Below are positions 1 to 7,466 of a stretch of 14,216 nt of DNA, one piece after another. The stretch's first letter is position 1; each line of letters starts with the position of its first letter. Source of the DNA: JAEEJA01 sp036343175. Lineage in GTDB: Bacteria; Bacillota; Clostridia; Lachnospirales; Lachnospiraceae. The stretch is from the NCBI GenBank assembly GCA_036343175.1, contig JAZASR010000044.1, forward strand, positions 1-14,216, given 5' to 3'. The notes under the pieces were generated by a model. It saw only the letters and a program-made list of their open reading frames with translations. It made no database searches and was not told the DNA's origin. The position numbers and the translations under genes are program-made.

Positions 1-53
1 AGAGCACTCGGCTGTTAACCGAGTTGTTGTAGGTTCGAGCCCTACTCGGGGAG
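1..53 (+). tRNA. tRNA-Asn (GUU), 5' end cut off by window edge
   Basis: Only the 3' part is present. The anticodon stem CTCGG/CCGAG (7-11, 19-23) encloses the loop CTGTTAA, with anticodon GTT at 14-16. The T arm is GTAGG/CCTAC around TTCGAGC, and the 3' acceptor strand TCGGGGA plus discriminator G ends at 53. The CCA tail is not encoded, so it would be added after processing. The acceptor 5' strand and most of the D arm lie outside the window. Confidence 0.95.
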
Positions 54-91
54 TTTATTTAGTTCTAGGGCTTTTTCTTAGAATTAGATAT

Positions 92-163
92 GGCCCCATG
101 GTCAAGCGGTTAAGACATCGCCCTTTCACGGCGGTAACACCAGTTCAAATCTGGTTGGGGTCA
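92..163 (+). tRNA. tRNA-Glu (UUC)
   Basis: A complete cloverleaf. Acceptor GGCCCCA (92-98) pairs with TGGGGTC (156-162) with one G-T pair, and the discriminator is A163. The anticodon stem TCGCC/GGCGG frames the loop CTTTCAC, with anticodon TTC at 125-127. The T arm is ACCAG/CTGGT around TTCAAAT. There is no encoded CCA. It lies 38 nt after tRNA-Asn with no terminator between them, so the two are probably cotranscribed. Confidence 0.97.
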
Positions 164-170
164 CTTATAA

Positions 171-242
171 GGCGCAGTAGCCAAGTGGTAAGGCAATGGT
201 CTGCAACACCAGTATGCGCCAGTTCAAATCTGGCCTGCGCCT
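171..242 (+). tRNA. tRNA-Cys (GCA)
   Basis: Acceptor GGCGCAG (171-177) pairs fully with CTGCGCC (235-241), and the discriminator is T242, as expected for tRNA-Cys. The anticodon loop CTGCAAC carries GCA at 203-205; the outermost anticodon-stem pair (A196/G212) is a mismatch. The T arm is GCCAG/CTGGC around TTCAAAT. CCA is not encoded. It follows tRNA-Glu by 7 nt and is the last tRNA of the cluster. Confidence 0.96.
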
Positions 243-254
243 CTAATTGATCAA

Positions 255-290
255 AAAACCCGGTGAAGTCTTTCGCCGGGTTTTATTTTT
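255..290 (+). terminator. Intrinsic terminator of the tRNA cluster
   Basis: A 13-bp stem pairs 255-267 with 272-284 (AAAACCCGGTGAA against TTCGCCGGGTTTT, one T-G wobble). The loop is 4 nt, and a T-rich tract runs to 290. It starts 12 nt after tRNA-Cys. Confidence 0.92.
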
Positions 291-291
291 C

Positions 292-370
292 CATATATTT
301 TTTTATCAGTTGTATGGCGGATGAAAAATAACATATATTATCTTATCACCTGTATAGATGGATGGTAAAA
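292..370 (+). repeat. Imperfect 40-bp direct repeat pair upstream of the DUF4317 gene
   Basis: Positions 292-315 and 332-355 align without gaps at an offset of exactly 40 bp, 20 of 24 identical by hand count. The shared blocks are CATATATT, TTATCA and TGTAT. After a 1-nt indel both copies continue with GGATG followed by an A-rich run. The pair fills the space between the tRNA terminator and the DUF4317 promoter region, so it could be a pair of protein-binding sites or an old duplication. No known operator is recognised. Confidence 0.6.
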
Positions 371-391
371 AACCATTTACGTTGATATAAT
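363..391 (+). promoter_or_regulatory. Possible promoter of the DUF4317 gene
   Basis: A perfect -10 hexamer TATAAT lies at 386-391. The best -35 at 17 bp is TGGTAA (363-368), which matches TTGACA at only three positions, so the promoter is weak by sequence or needs an activator. A transcript would start near 398 and leave a leader of about 58 nt. The -35 overlaps the second copy of the 40-bp repeat. Confidence 0.4.
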
Positions 392-455
392 AAAAATGAT
401 CTTTTTGTTTAATAATATTGGCAATTAACAGATAATTACAGATAGGAGAGGTTTC

Positions 456-1868
456 ATGAATAAGAAAGAGATCAACGAAATCAAAGGCCGCATAAAGGAC
501 AGCAAATGTACTTTTACAAGACTCGCCGGGTGCTATGTTAGCTCCAATAAAGACAAGATCGTAACATTTAATGAATTATATGGCAATCTTGATGAAGAGG
601 AGTTCCATAAGTACCTGGCAATAGCTAAGAAGGTCCTTTCCGGCACCCTAGACAATAACCTTCTCGAACTTAAGTTTATGGAGACTTCCTTAATATCATC
701 CGGAGATATTCCTATGGATGTAATCGGAAGCGGCGATTCCGAAGACACAGAAACAGGCAGCGAATCAGGTTCCCGTGGGAGCAAAGCGTATAATAACTGG
801 AAGATGATCATGAAGCTTCGTGATACCGGTTTAAAGGATGATGATGCCCTCAATGCCTTTTATGATCATGTTATCGAAACCTATAATATTACCGGCAATT
901 ATCTGATCCTTTTATTTCATGATGTATATGATGTCCCTGTCAAGACAAAGGATGATATAAAGCTCGATGATTCAGAAGAAGTTTATGACTACATCATCTG
1001 CGCGATCTGTCCTGTTGATCTTTCAAAGCCTGGTCTCGGTTATAACAGTGAGGATAACAGGATCGAGCCTCTTTCAAGAAACTGGGTAGTCGGCCAGGTC
1101 GATTCAGGCTTTACATTCCCCTGCTTTTCCAGCCGTTCCACAGATATTAATTCTATACTGGTATATACTAAGGACCCAAAGGATCCTGATCATGATTTCT
1201 GGGAGAATGGCCTTTCCGCTGAGTCAAGGCACACTTCAGCAGAGAAAAAGAATGCCTTTGAAAATATCGTTAAGGCGAATGTCTCTGAGGAGGAGCAGGA
1301 TGAGATACTTCTGAATGTTACTCTTGGTCTTCATAATGTTGCGGAAGAGGATGAAGACGTAAGCGGAAAGAATAATGCTCCGGTCCTTGATAAGAAGCGG
1401 ATTGCCCCCGTCCTTGAGGATTCGGGAATTTCTGAAGACAAGGCAAGGATCATTGCAGACAAATATGAGGAGTACTTTGAAGATGATGCTCCAAAGGCTT
1501 CAGAGCTTGTTGATAAGAAGTCACTTAAGTCCGGCGAGCTGACCCTGGAAAAAAATGCATTGAAGCAGAAGGTCAAAGAATTACACAGCAGGCTGGATAA
1601 GTATAAAAAAAGCAATGGCGAGGTTGAAAACTACGACGAAGAGATCTCTGACATTGACGGAGATTCAGGTGTTCCTGCGAATGATGTCAATAAAATGAGC
1701 ACGGGCATCCTGTCGGCTGATGAAGAAAGTGCAGACGTGGTTCTCAGGGTATCAGATGAAAAAGCAGGACTGATTACGGAGACTACACTGGATGGTGTTC
1801 GCTGCCTTGTAATTCCGCTCGATGATGATGAGCGCGCTATGGTAAATGGTGAAGAATACGAGTTCTGA
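456..1868 (+). CDS. DUF4317 family protein, function unknown
   Basis: A 470-residue acidic protein without signal peptide or membrane segments, so probably cytoplasmic. The N-terminus (MNKKEINEIKGRI, then TRLAGCYVS, then KKVLSGTLDNNLLEL) matches what I recall of the DUF4317 family, found mostly in Lachnospiraceae and related Clostridia. No catalytic motif is visible. Residues about 350-390 are Lys/Glu/Leu rich and may form a short coiled coil (LEKNALKQKVKELHSRLDKY). About 40 Asp/Glu-rich linker residues precede a small C-terminal module (VVLRVSDEKAGLITETTLDG). The start is supported by AGGAGAGG (444-451) 4 nt upstream. It is a single-gene unit between two terminators. The family assignment is fairly sure; its role is not known to me. 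Confidence 0.9.
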   Translation: MNKKEINEIKGRIKDSKCTFTRLAGCYVSSNKDKIVTFNELYGNLDEEEFHKYLAIAKKVLSGTLDNNLLELKFMETSLISSGDIPMDVIGSGDSEDTETGSESGSRGSKAYNNWKMIMKLRDTGLKDDDALNAFYDHVIETYNITGNYLILLFHDVYDVPVKTKDDIKLDDSEEVYDYIICAICPVDLSKPGLGYNSEDNRIEPLSRNWVVGQVDSGFTFPCFSSRSTDINSILVYTKDPKDPDHDFWENGLSAESRHTSAEKKNAFENIVKANVSEEEQDEILLNVTLGLHNVAEEDEDVSGKNNAPVLDKKRIAPVLEDSGISEDKARIIADKYEEYFEDDAPKASELVDKKSLKSGELTLEKNALKQKVKELHSRLDKYKKSNGEVENYDEEISDIDGDSGVPANDVNKMSTGILSADEESADVVLRVSDEKAGLITETTLDGVRCLVIPLDDDERAMVNGEEYEF

Positions 1869-1974
1869 TCAGTATTATGTACCTTCACCCTATGTCATTT
1901 ACTGAATTTCTCTGGTCAGCGGGTGAGGAAAAGATGGCTGCTGATCTGCAGCAGGTCAATATCTGGATCATCAT

Positions 1975-2020
1975 GGCACATGAATGGGTCTGCCCGTTTA
2001 TGTGCCTTTTTCTTTGTCTT
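1975..2020 (+). terminator. Strong intrinsic terminator after the DUF4317 gene
   Basis: A 14-bp stem pairs 1975-1988 (GGCACATGAATGGG) with 1993-2006 (CCCGTTTATGTGCC), with two G-T wobbles and the 4-nt loop TCTG. The T-rich tract TTTTTCTTTGTCTT follows directly. It lies 106 nt after the DUF4317 stop. It isolates that gene from the transporter locus. Confidence 0.9.
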
Positions 2021-2068
2021 TTAAAATATATTTTAAATAATAAAAGTAATAAGCCTATTTATTAAAAA

Positions 2069-2088
2069 ACAATGTTTACACAATGTTT
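2069..2088 (+). repeat. Two exact 9-bp repeats, 11-bp period, over the -35 box
   Basis: ACAATGTTT occurs at 2069-2077 and 2080-2088. The 11-bp period places both copies on the same face of the helix, and the TTTACA -35 box lies across them. This layout is typical of a transcription factor that binds tandem half-sites. The regulator is not encoded in the window and cannot be named. Confidence 0.6.
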
Positions 2089-2103
2089 CATAAGCGATAT
2101 AAT
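2075..2103 (+). promoter_or_regulatory. Sigma-A promoter of the transporter locus
   Basis: The -35 TTTACA (2075-2080), a 17-bp spacer and a perfect -10 TATAAT (2098-2103) are present. Transcription should begin near 2110, giving a leader of about 160 nt before the first lipoprotein. This is the best promoter on the plus strand between the DUF4317 terminator and the end of the transporter genes. Confidence 0.85.
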
Positions 2104-2113
2104 TATTAAGTAA

Positions 2114-2193
2114 AGCTTTTTTCACTGTCAATTATGTATTAATGATGTTGACAGATTACGGAAAAGCTGATGCAAAGTAATTATTGAAAAAGC
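2114..2193 (+). promoter_or_regulatory. Structured 5' leader with two competing pairings
   Basis: The inner stem CTGTCAA (2125-2131)/TTGACAG (2148-2154) closes a 16-nt loop. The outer stem AGCTTTT (2114-2120)/AAAAGCT (2162-2168) stacks beneath it. The same U-rich strand can instead pair GCTTTTT (2115-2121) with AAAAAGC (2187-2193), so the two outer stems exclude each other. The structure begins within a few nt of the predicted transcript start. It matches no riboswitch class I recognise. It could protect the 5' end or act as a switch. Confidence 0.4.
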
Positions 2194-2271
2194 CTTATAG
2201 ATCGAAATAATGGGATTAATATTTTCCATGGTTTATAAAGCGCTAAAAATATCATTCTGGAGGATATCTCT

Positions 2272-4737
2272 ATGAGAGGAACATTTATTAGTAAGGCTAT
2301 TAAGGGGTTTAGTATTGCTCTTATGCTTACAGCGTGTCTTGGCCTTGCTTCCTGCGGCAGCAGCTCGAAGACAGGGGGCCGAGGTTCTAAGGAAGCGGGC
2401 AATCAGATCACAGCTGAGTCAAAGAATATGACATACAATGCGGAAGATGTCGATAATGCTGATCTGAAAAGTATAAAGGATCCTTCATGGGTAGGTGAAG
2501 GCAATGGCATTATTATTTTCAGGCGTTTTCAGACCATCGATAAGAAGACAGGCAAAGCAGTTGATGAAAATGATATAGATTATGAACATTTTGACAAGAA
2601 ATATATTAATCAGAATTTCTTTTATGAATATGATGTCAGGGAAGATAAGCTTACTGAACTTAAGAATCTCGAGTCGAATTATGCAAATAAAGATCTGTCA
2701 GACATATTTCTTGGAAGCGATGGCAATGCACTGTTGAATTTTTATGATTCCGATGATTCAGGCTCCATTAGCTACAACTTAAAGCTGGTCGACAAGGATT
2801 TCAAAGAGATTAAAAGTCTGGATGAGCTGAGCAAGAGGATAACCGAAATAACAAATGACCCAAACGGGGACGGCGGTTATATGAAGCTTTTCCTTGCTGA
2901 TGGTGACAAGCCTGTGGTTGTGACATACAAGACAATTGAAATATATGATGAGAATGGGAAAAAGGTAAAGAAAGAAAAGGTACCTGTCGATAAGGCCACG
3001 GATAAAGAAATGCCGGTCGATCAGGTCTGCATGCTGAGCGATCATAACAGGATCCTTATCAGAGAAAGTGATTATGGTTCGGTAGGAGAATCGGCTGATG
3101 CCTTAAGTTCATCTGAAGAAAACAACGCTAAGACAATATATTATATTTATGATATTGCTAAGGGCACCTGGTCAGAACCATTTATAACAGATGGCGTCTC
3201 ATATTCTGGAAGTCTTGCTCAGAGTATCATACCATCTTTAAATAAGGATTTTGACTTTTATTCTGTTTCTGAAAAGAAAATGTTCGGCATGAAATTCGGG
3301 TCTGACGAGAAGAAAGGTGTTATTGATTTTACAGCCTCAGGCGTTAATGATAACGATATCATGAACATTACAGATGCAGGCGATGGCAGCTTTATTATTG
3401 ACCTTATGGATAACACCAATTCTGGATCATCTAATAAATTCATGAAACTAACAAAAGTAGATCCTAAAGATATCAAGGATAAGCAGGAGCTTACTGTTTC
3501 GACTCTTTATGAAGATGACAATCTCACAAAGCTTGTCATAGATTTCAATAAAAAGAGCGACAAATACAAGGTAAATATTGTTTCCTATGGTGATAATAAT
3601 GATCCTGTCGGAAAGTTCAATGAAGATATTGCGGCAGGCCACATTCCGGATATTATCTCCATGGGCGAGCTGAATGCCAATAAATATGCGGAAAAGGGTC
3701 TTTTAGAGGATCTTACCCCTTACTTTGACAAGGACCCTGATGTGAACATAAGCGATTTCCAGCCTAACTTTGTAGATGCCTGCAAGATCGACGGCAAACT
3801 TTACTATATGTCATCGTCATTCAATATCAGTACTCTCGCTATGCCTAAGAACGAAGCTAATTCCATTGATAAGCTTGATATGGCAGCTGTGCTTGATCTT
3901 TATAAGTCAAAGCCTGAAGGAACCTGTATTTTGCAGGGAATGCCGTTAGCAAGGGGTGATCTTCTCATGACATTTCTGGACTACCAGCTCAATGACTATA
4001 TTGACTGGAACACAGGAAAATGTTCATTTGACAGCAATGGCTTCAAGGATCTTTTAAAGCTCTGCCACGATGCGGCACCAAAGGAAGTCGGTGATGACAC
4101 TTATAATAATATGACTTCTCTTAAAGAGCAGATAAAGGATCATAAGATCATATTTGCCACGTCAATGGGCATGTTTGATCCTGCCACCATATATATGAAT
4201 GACAAGCTATATAAGTCATGCGGCGGTGTGGAATACACAGGTTATCCTACAGAAGATGGCGGAAAGAATTATTTCCAGCTTGGAAGCTCGGCATTTGCCA
4301 TATATTCAAAGTCTGAAGCAAAGGATGGAGCTTGGGAATTCATTAAGAATATGTACACAAAGGATTATCAGGAAAGTCTGATCGGACAGTATGAATATGC
4401 TATACCTACAAGACTTGATGTATATGACGATTATGAGAAGCTTTTCACAGCAACAAAGAAGTACAAGGCTTCTAATGGTCAGGAGATAGAACCATACGCT
4501 AATACATATTCAATCGATGACAAGACAACTGTTAATATAAAGCCAGTATCAGAAGAACAGGCAGCAAGGTTTAAGAGCATCATTGAAAATACCAAGTCTA
4601 TGCAGGCCTCAGACACGGACGTTACTAAGATAATAAGCGATGAAGCCGCAGCTTATTTCAATGATGATAAGAGTGTGGACGATGTTATCGACATCATACA
4701 GAACCGCGTAAGCAATTATGTAAATGAGAACAGATAA
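2272..4737 (+). CDS. Double-length extracellular solute-binding lipoprotein (first of a tandem pair)
   Basis: An 821-residue lipoprotein that should bind a carbohydrate-like ligand at the cell surface and hand it to the permeases downstream. The signal peptide ends in lipobox LASC, with the lipidated Cys at residue 28. Residues about 30-400 form an extra N-terminal region that ordinary family-1 binding proteins (usually 400-450 residues) lack. Its recurring short beta-strand-like segments (such as GNGIIIFRRFQT and GDGSFIIDLMD) suggest a beta-rich, perhaps propeller-like fold, which is inference. Residues about 405-821 look like a family-1 binding domain: NEDIAAGHIPDII, KYAEKGLLEDLTPYFDKD, then FAIYSKSEAKDGAWEFIKN. 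TGGAGGA (2258-2264) lies 7 nt before the ATG. The next gene is a paralogue of the same length and layout. The ligand cannot be told from sequence. Confidence 0.9.
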   Translation: MRGTFISKAIKGFSIALMLTACLGLASCGSSSKTGGRGSKEAGNQITAESKNMTYNAEDVDNADLKSIKDPSWVGEGNGIIIFRRFQTIDKKTGKAVDENDIDYEHFDKKYINQNFFYEYDVREDKLTELKNLESNYANKDLSDIFLGSDGNALLNFYDSDDSGSISYNLKLVDKDFKEIKSLDELSKRITEITNDPNGDGGYMKLFLADGDKPVVVTYKTIEIYDENGKKVKKEKVPVDKATDKEMPVDQVCMLSDHNRILIRESDYGSVGESADALSSSEENNAKTIYYIYDIAKGTWSEPFITDGVSYSGSLAQSIIPSLNKDFDFYSVSEKKMFGMKFGSDEKKGVIDFTASGVNDNDIMNITDAGDGSFIIDLMDNTNSGSSNKFMKLTKVDPKDIKDKQELTVSTLYEDDNLTKLVIDFNKKSDKYKVNIVSYGDNNDPVGKFNEDIAAGHIPDIISMGELNANKYAEKGLLEDLTPYFDKDPDVNISDFQPNFVDACKIDGKLYYMSSSFNISTLAMPKNEANSIDKLDMAAVLDLYKSKPEGTCILQGMPLARGDLLMTFLDYQLNDYIDWNTGKCSFDSNGFKDLLKLCHDAAPKEVGDDTYNNMTSLKEQIKDHKIIFATSMGMFDPATIYMNDKLYKSCGGVEYTGYPTEDGGKNYFQLGSSAFAIYSKSEAKDGAWEFIKNMYTKDYQESLIGQYEYAIPTRLDVYDDYEKLFTATKKYKASNGQEIEPYANTYSIDDKTTVNIKPVSEEQAARFKSIIENTKSMQASDTDVTKIISDEAAAYFNDDKSVDDVIDIIQNRVSNYVNENR

Positions 4738-4738
4738 A

Positions 4739-4969
4739 GCATGATATGATTTTTATGCCAGCCCTTCAAAGCCTATATGAAATTTAACTGTTGAAATGAT
4801 TGCGGTATGAAACTTTTTTCTTATATTGTCAGTCACATAATTGTTAAAAGCTTAACAGATCAAAGCAGTAAATAATCTACGGCATGATCTTTGGAAAACA
4901 GGGTCTTCATTGATTTGATCTGCATGAGCAGAAAATATGGTAAGAACCGATCATTATGGAGGACAGGTC
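4739..4969 (+). other. 231-nt spacer between the two lipoprotein genes
   Basis: No convincing terminator or consensus promoter is visible, so readthrough from the first lipoprotein gene is likely. A hairpin TGTTAA (4842-4847)/TTAACA (4852-4857) with a 4-nt loop and the tract CTTTTTTC (4813-4820) echo elements of the first gene's leader (CTTTTTTC at 2116-2123 followed by an inverted repeat). The spacer may therefore be a decayed copy of that leader. A CATAAT hexamer (4836-4841) has no good -35 partner. Confidence 0.45.
4958..4962 (+). promoter_or_regulatory. Ribosome binding site fixing the second lipoprotein start
   Basis: GGAGG lies 7 nt before the ATG at 4970. An in-frame ATG at 4937 would put this site inside the coding region and has no Shine-Dalgarno of its own. 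It would also add 11 residues ahead of a normal lipoprotein signal peptide. Confidence 0.85.
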
Positions 4970-7438
4970 ATGAAAAAATATTTGAATAAGCTCTCAAATA
5001 ATAAGCTTTCAAAGAATATGTTCATAAGGAGCTTTTGGGTTCTTCTTTCTCTTTCCGTCTGTCTGGGACTTTCTGCATGTGGAAATAGTGTGAAAACAGG
5101 CGATAAAGGAAACGAAGGGGCAGGGAACAGGATCACAGCCGATACTAAGCAGATGACCTACAAACCCGAAGATATCGATAACGCAGATATGAAAGGCAAG
5201 GATCTCAACTGGATCTCCAGCGGCAATGGCATGATCATTTTCAGTCAGTATCAGACCATTGAAAAGGAGACAGGCAAGCCGGTTTCTGAGAATGATGTCG
5301 ATTATGATAACTTCGACAAGAAGTACATTTCAAAGTTCACTTATTATAAATACAGCATAAAGGATAATAAGCTCACTGAAATAAAAGATCTGGAATCTGA
5401 AGATGCTAATACAAGTGTCAATGTAGTTTCATTCGGTAAAAGCGGAAATATGCTGCTGCAAACCAGCAGCATGGATGATTCCGGCACCATGAAGGACACT
5501 GTAACTCTCGTAGATAAGGATTTTAAGACAATAAAGACCCTTGATGATGTCAGTAAGACTATTACGGATATGAATAATGGTGATGGAAGCGACGGATATA
5601 TGGCTATTCTTCTGGCAGAAGATGATAAGACAGTTGTTGTAGAGTACAAGTCTCTCGTGATCTTCGACGAGAACGGCAAAAAGATAAAAGAAACGGATGT
5701 CCCGACTGATAAGGCCGGCCAGAATAAGGAGATGCCTGTGGAAGGTTACCTCATGATGAATGATGGAAACAGGATCCTTATAAATGAAGCAAACTATGGC
5801 GATATAACTGATGACTCATCTGAAAGGAATTATAAGTCTATCTATTATACGTATGATATAAGTAAAGATGCATGGTCAGATCCATATGAAACTGAATATG
5901 AAAATCTGACCGGTGTTAATGGTATAACCTTCTTAGACAGCACAGATAAGGATTTTGATTACTATGCATTTTACAATAAGCAGCTTGTCGGCATGAAGTT
6001 TGGTTCAGACGAGAAAAAAGGTGTCATAGATTTCACTGCATCTGAAATAAATGCTAACAATATCATGAACCTGATAGATGCAGGAGATGGGAGTTTCTTT
6101 ATAAATATCATTGATGATATGGACTCCGGAAAGATGAAGTTCATGAAGCTCACAAAGGTAGACCCAAACGATATAAAGGACAAGCAGGAGATAACCGTAT
6201 CTGTTATTTTCGGCAGTGATGATATTACAAATCACGTAATAGATTTCAATAAAAAGAGCGATAAGTATAGGGTAAAGCTCGTAGAATACGGGGAGTCCAA
6301 TGATCCTGTGGGCAAGTTCAATGAAGATATAGCTGCAGGCCACATACCTGATCTCATCTCAGTAGACAATCTCAATGTTTCAAAGTATGCAGAAAAGGGC
6401 CTTTTTGAGGATCTTACCCCTTACTTTGATAAGGATCCTGATATCAACTTAAGTGATCTCCGGCAGAACTTCGTAGATGCCTGCAAGATAGACGGCAAGC
6501 TTTATTTCATGTCTGCGTCATTTAATATCAGTACCCTTTTAATGCAGAGGAAGGATGCGGAAGGTATCGACAAACTCAATATGGACAGCGTTCTTAAGCT
6601 TTACAAGTCCAAGCCGGAAGGAACGTACGTTTTCCAGGGAATGCCTGGAGACAGACTTAGTGTGCTCGATAGTTTCCTCAGTACCCAGCTGAATGATTAT
6701 ATTGACTGGAATAATGGCCAGTGTACATTTGACAGCGATGGATTCAAGAGCCTCTTGAAGCTTTGCCATGACGGTGCTCCAAAAAAGGTCGATGACAACG
6801 CTTATGAGAATGTTCCTTCACTGAAGGATGAGATAAAGGAAGGCAAGGTCTTATTTATTCAGAATAGAATATTATTTGATCCGTCAACTATATATTTTTA
6901 TGACAAGATATTCAAGAAGGCCGGTGGAGTTGAATATACCGGATTTCCAACTGAGGACGGCGGCAGGAGCTATTTCCAGCTTGGAGATGGAGCATTTGCT
7001 ATCTACTCCAAGTCAAAGGTCAAGGATGGTGCATGGGAGTTCATTAAGGACATGTTTACCAAGGACTACCAGGAGAACATAATCGGCCAGTATAATTACG
7101 CTATTCCGACAAGGCTTGATGTATATGATGATTATGAAAAGCTCTTCACAGCCACTGAGAAGTACAAAGCTCCGAACGGTCAGGAGATAGAGCCTTACAA
7201 TATGCAATCATCCATCGATGACAAGACAACAGTCAATATCAAGCCCCTGTCAAAGGAACAGTTTGATGTATTTAATGATGTCATCGAGAATACTAAAGTG
7301 CTGCAGGTAGCAGATAATGATGTTAATGGGATTATAACTGATGAGGCAGAAGCCTACTTTAATGATGACAAGGATGTCGATCAGGTAGCAGATATCATCC
7401 AGAACAGGGTAAGCAATTATGTAAATGAGAACAGGTAA
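4970..7438 (+). CDS. Double-length extracellular solute-binding lipoprotein (second of a tandem pair)
   Basis: An 822-residue paralogue of the preceding lipoprotein, collinear over its whole length. The signal peptide has a longer basic N-region (MKKYLNKLSNNKLSKN), a hydrophobic core and lipobox LSAC, with Cys at residue 37. Residues about 38-400 form the extra beta-rich region and about 405-822 the family-1 binding domain. Blocks identical to the first copy include KFNEDIAAGHIPD, AIPTRLDVYDDYEKLFTAT and the C-terminal IIQNRVSNYVNENR. Differences gather in likely ligand-facing parts, for example LLMQRKDAEGIDKLNM against LAMPKNEANSIDKLDM, which suggests altered specificity; that is inference. 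The permease gene begins 28 nt after its stop. It could serve the same permeases as an alternative or partner receptor. Confidence 0.9.
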   Translation: MKKYLNKLSNNKLSKNMFIRSFWVLLSLSVCLGLSACGNSVKTGDKGNEGAGNRITADTKQMTYKPEDIDNADMKGKDLNWISSGNGMIIFSQYQTIEKETGKPVSENDVDYDNFDKKYISKFTYYKYSIKDNKLTEIKDLESEDANTSVNVVSFGKSGNMLLQTSSMDDSGTMKDTVTLVDKDFKTIKTLDDVSKTITDMNNGDGSDGYMAILLAEDDKTVVVEYKSLVIFDENGKKIKETDVPTDKAGQNKEMPVEGYLMMNDGNRILINEANYGDITDDSSERNYKSIYYTYDISKDAWSDPYETEYENLTGVNGITFLDSTDKDFDYYAFYNKQLVGMKFGSDEKKGVIDFTASEINANNIMNLIDAGDGSFFINIIDDMDSGKMKFMKLTKVDPNDIKDKQEITVSVIFGSDDITNHVIDFNKKSDKYRVKLVEYGESNDPVGKFNEDIAAGHIPDLISVDNLNVSKYAEKGLFEDLTPYFDKDPDINLSDLRQNFVDACKIDGKLYFMSASFNISTLLMQRKDAEGIDKLNMDSVLKLYKSKPEGTYVFQGMPGDRLSVLDSFLSTQLNDYIDWNNGQCTFDSDGFKSLLKLCHDGAPKKVDDNAYENVPSLKDEIKEGKVLFIQNRILFDPSTIYFYDKIFKKAGGVEYTGFPTEDGGRSYFQLGDGAFAIYSKSKVKDGAWEFIKDMFTKDYQENIIGQYNYAIPTRLDVYDDYEKLFTATEKYKAPNGQEIEPYNMQSSIDDKTTVNIKPLSKEQFDVFNDVIENTKVLQVADNDVNGIITDEAEAYFNDDKDVDQVADIIQNRVSNYVNENR

Positions 7439-7466
7439 AGCTATATTTACAGAGGAAAAATAAGAA

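Larger units (their letters stand above)
1869..2271 (+). other. 403-nt intergenic region between the DUF4317 and lipoprotein genes
   Basis: From left to right it holds: a 6-bp hairpin CTGCTG/CAGCAG (1938-1954); the terminator at 1975-2020; a 16-bp AT-only palindrome TTAAAATATATTTTAA (2021-2036) whose meaning is unclear; the sigma-A promoter with two 9-bp repeats (2069-2103); and a foldable leader of about 160 nt before the lipoprotein start at 2272. I see no convincing gene in it. The reading frame at 1877-2065 lacks a ribosome binding site and runs straight through the terminator. Confidence 0.75.

Noticed and set aside
1..290. tRNA cluster as a possible integration site of a mobile element
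   Set aside because: No integrase, no repeat of a tRNA 3' end and no change in base composition were seen in the rest of the window.
292..370. CRISPR array
   Set aside because: There are only two imperfect copies at a 40-bp period, no conserved repeat/spacer pattern and no cas genes.
2021..2036. 16-bp AT-only palindrome after the DUF4317 terminator
   Set aside because: Palindromes of A and T are common in AT-rich spacers. It is too weak for a terminator, and no known operator fits it.
1877..2065. Reading frame of 62 codons after the DUF4317 gene, with a hydrophobic C-terminal half
   Set aside because: It has no ribosome binding site at its start and runs through the 14-bp terminator stem and its T tract. 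A shorter version from the ATG at 1934 has a weak GAGGA but still crosses the terminator.
4937..4969. Longer N-terminus for the second lipoprotein from the ATG at 4937
   Set aside because: The GGAGG at 4958 would be internal and the extra residues precede a complete lipoprotein signal peptide.
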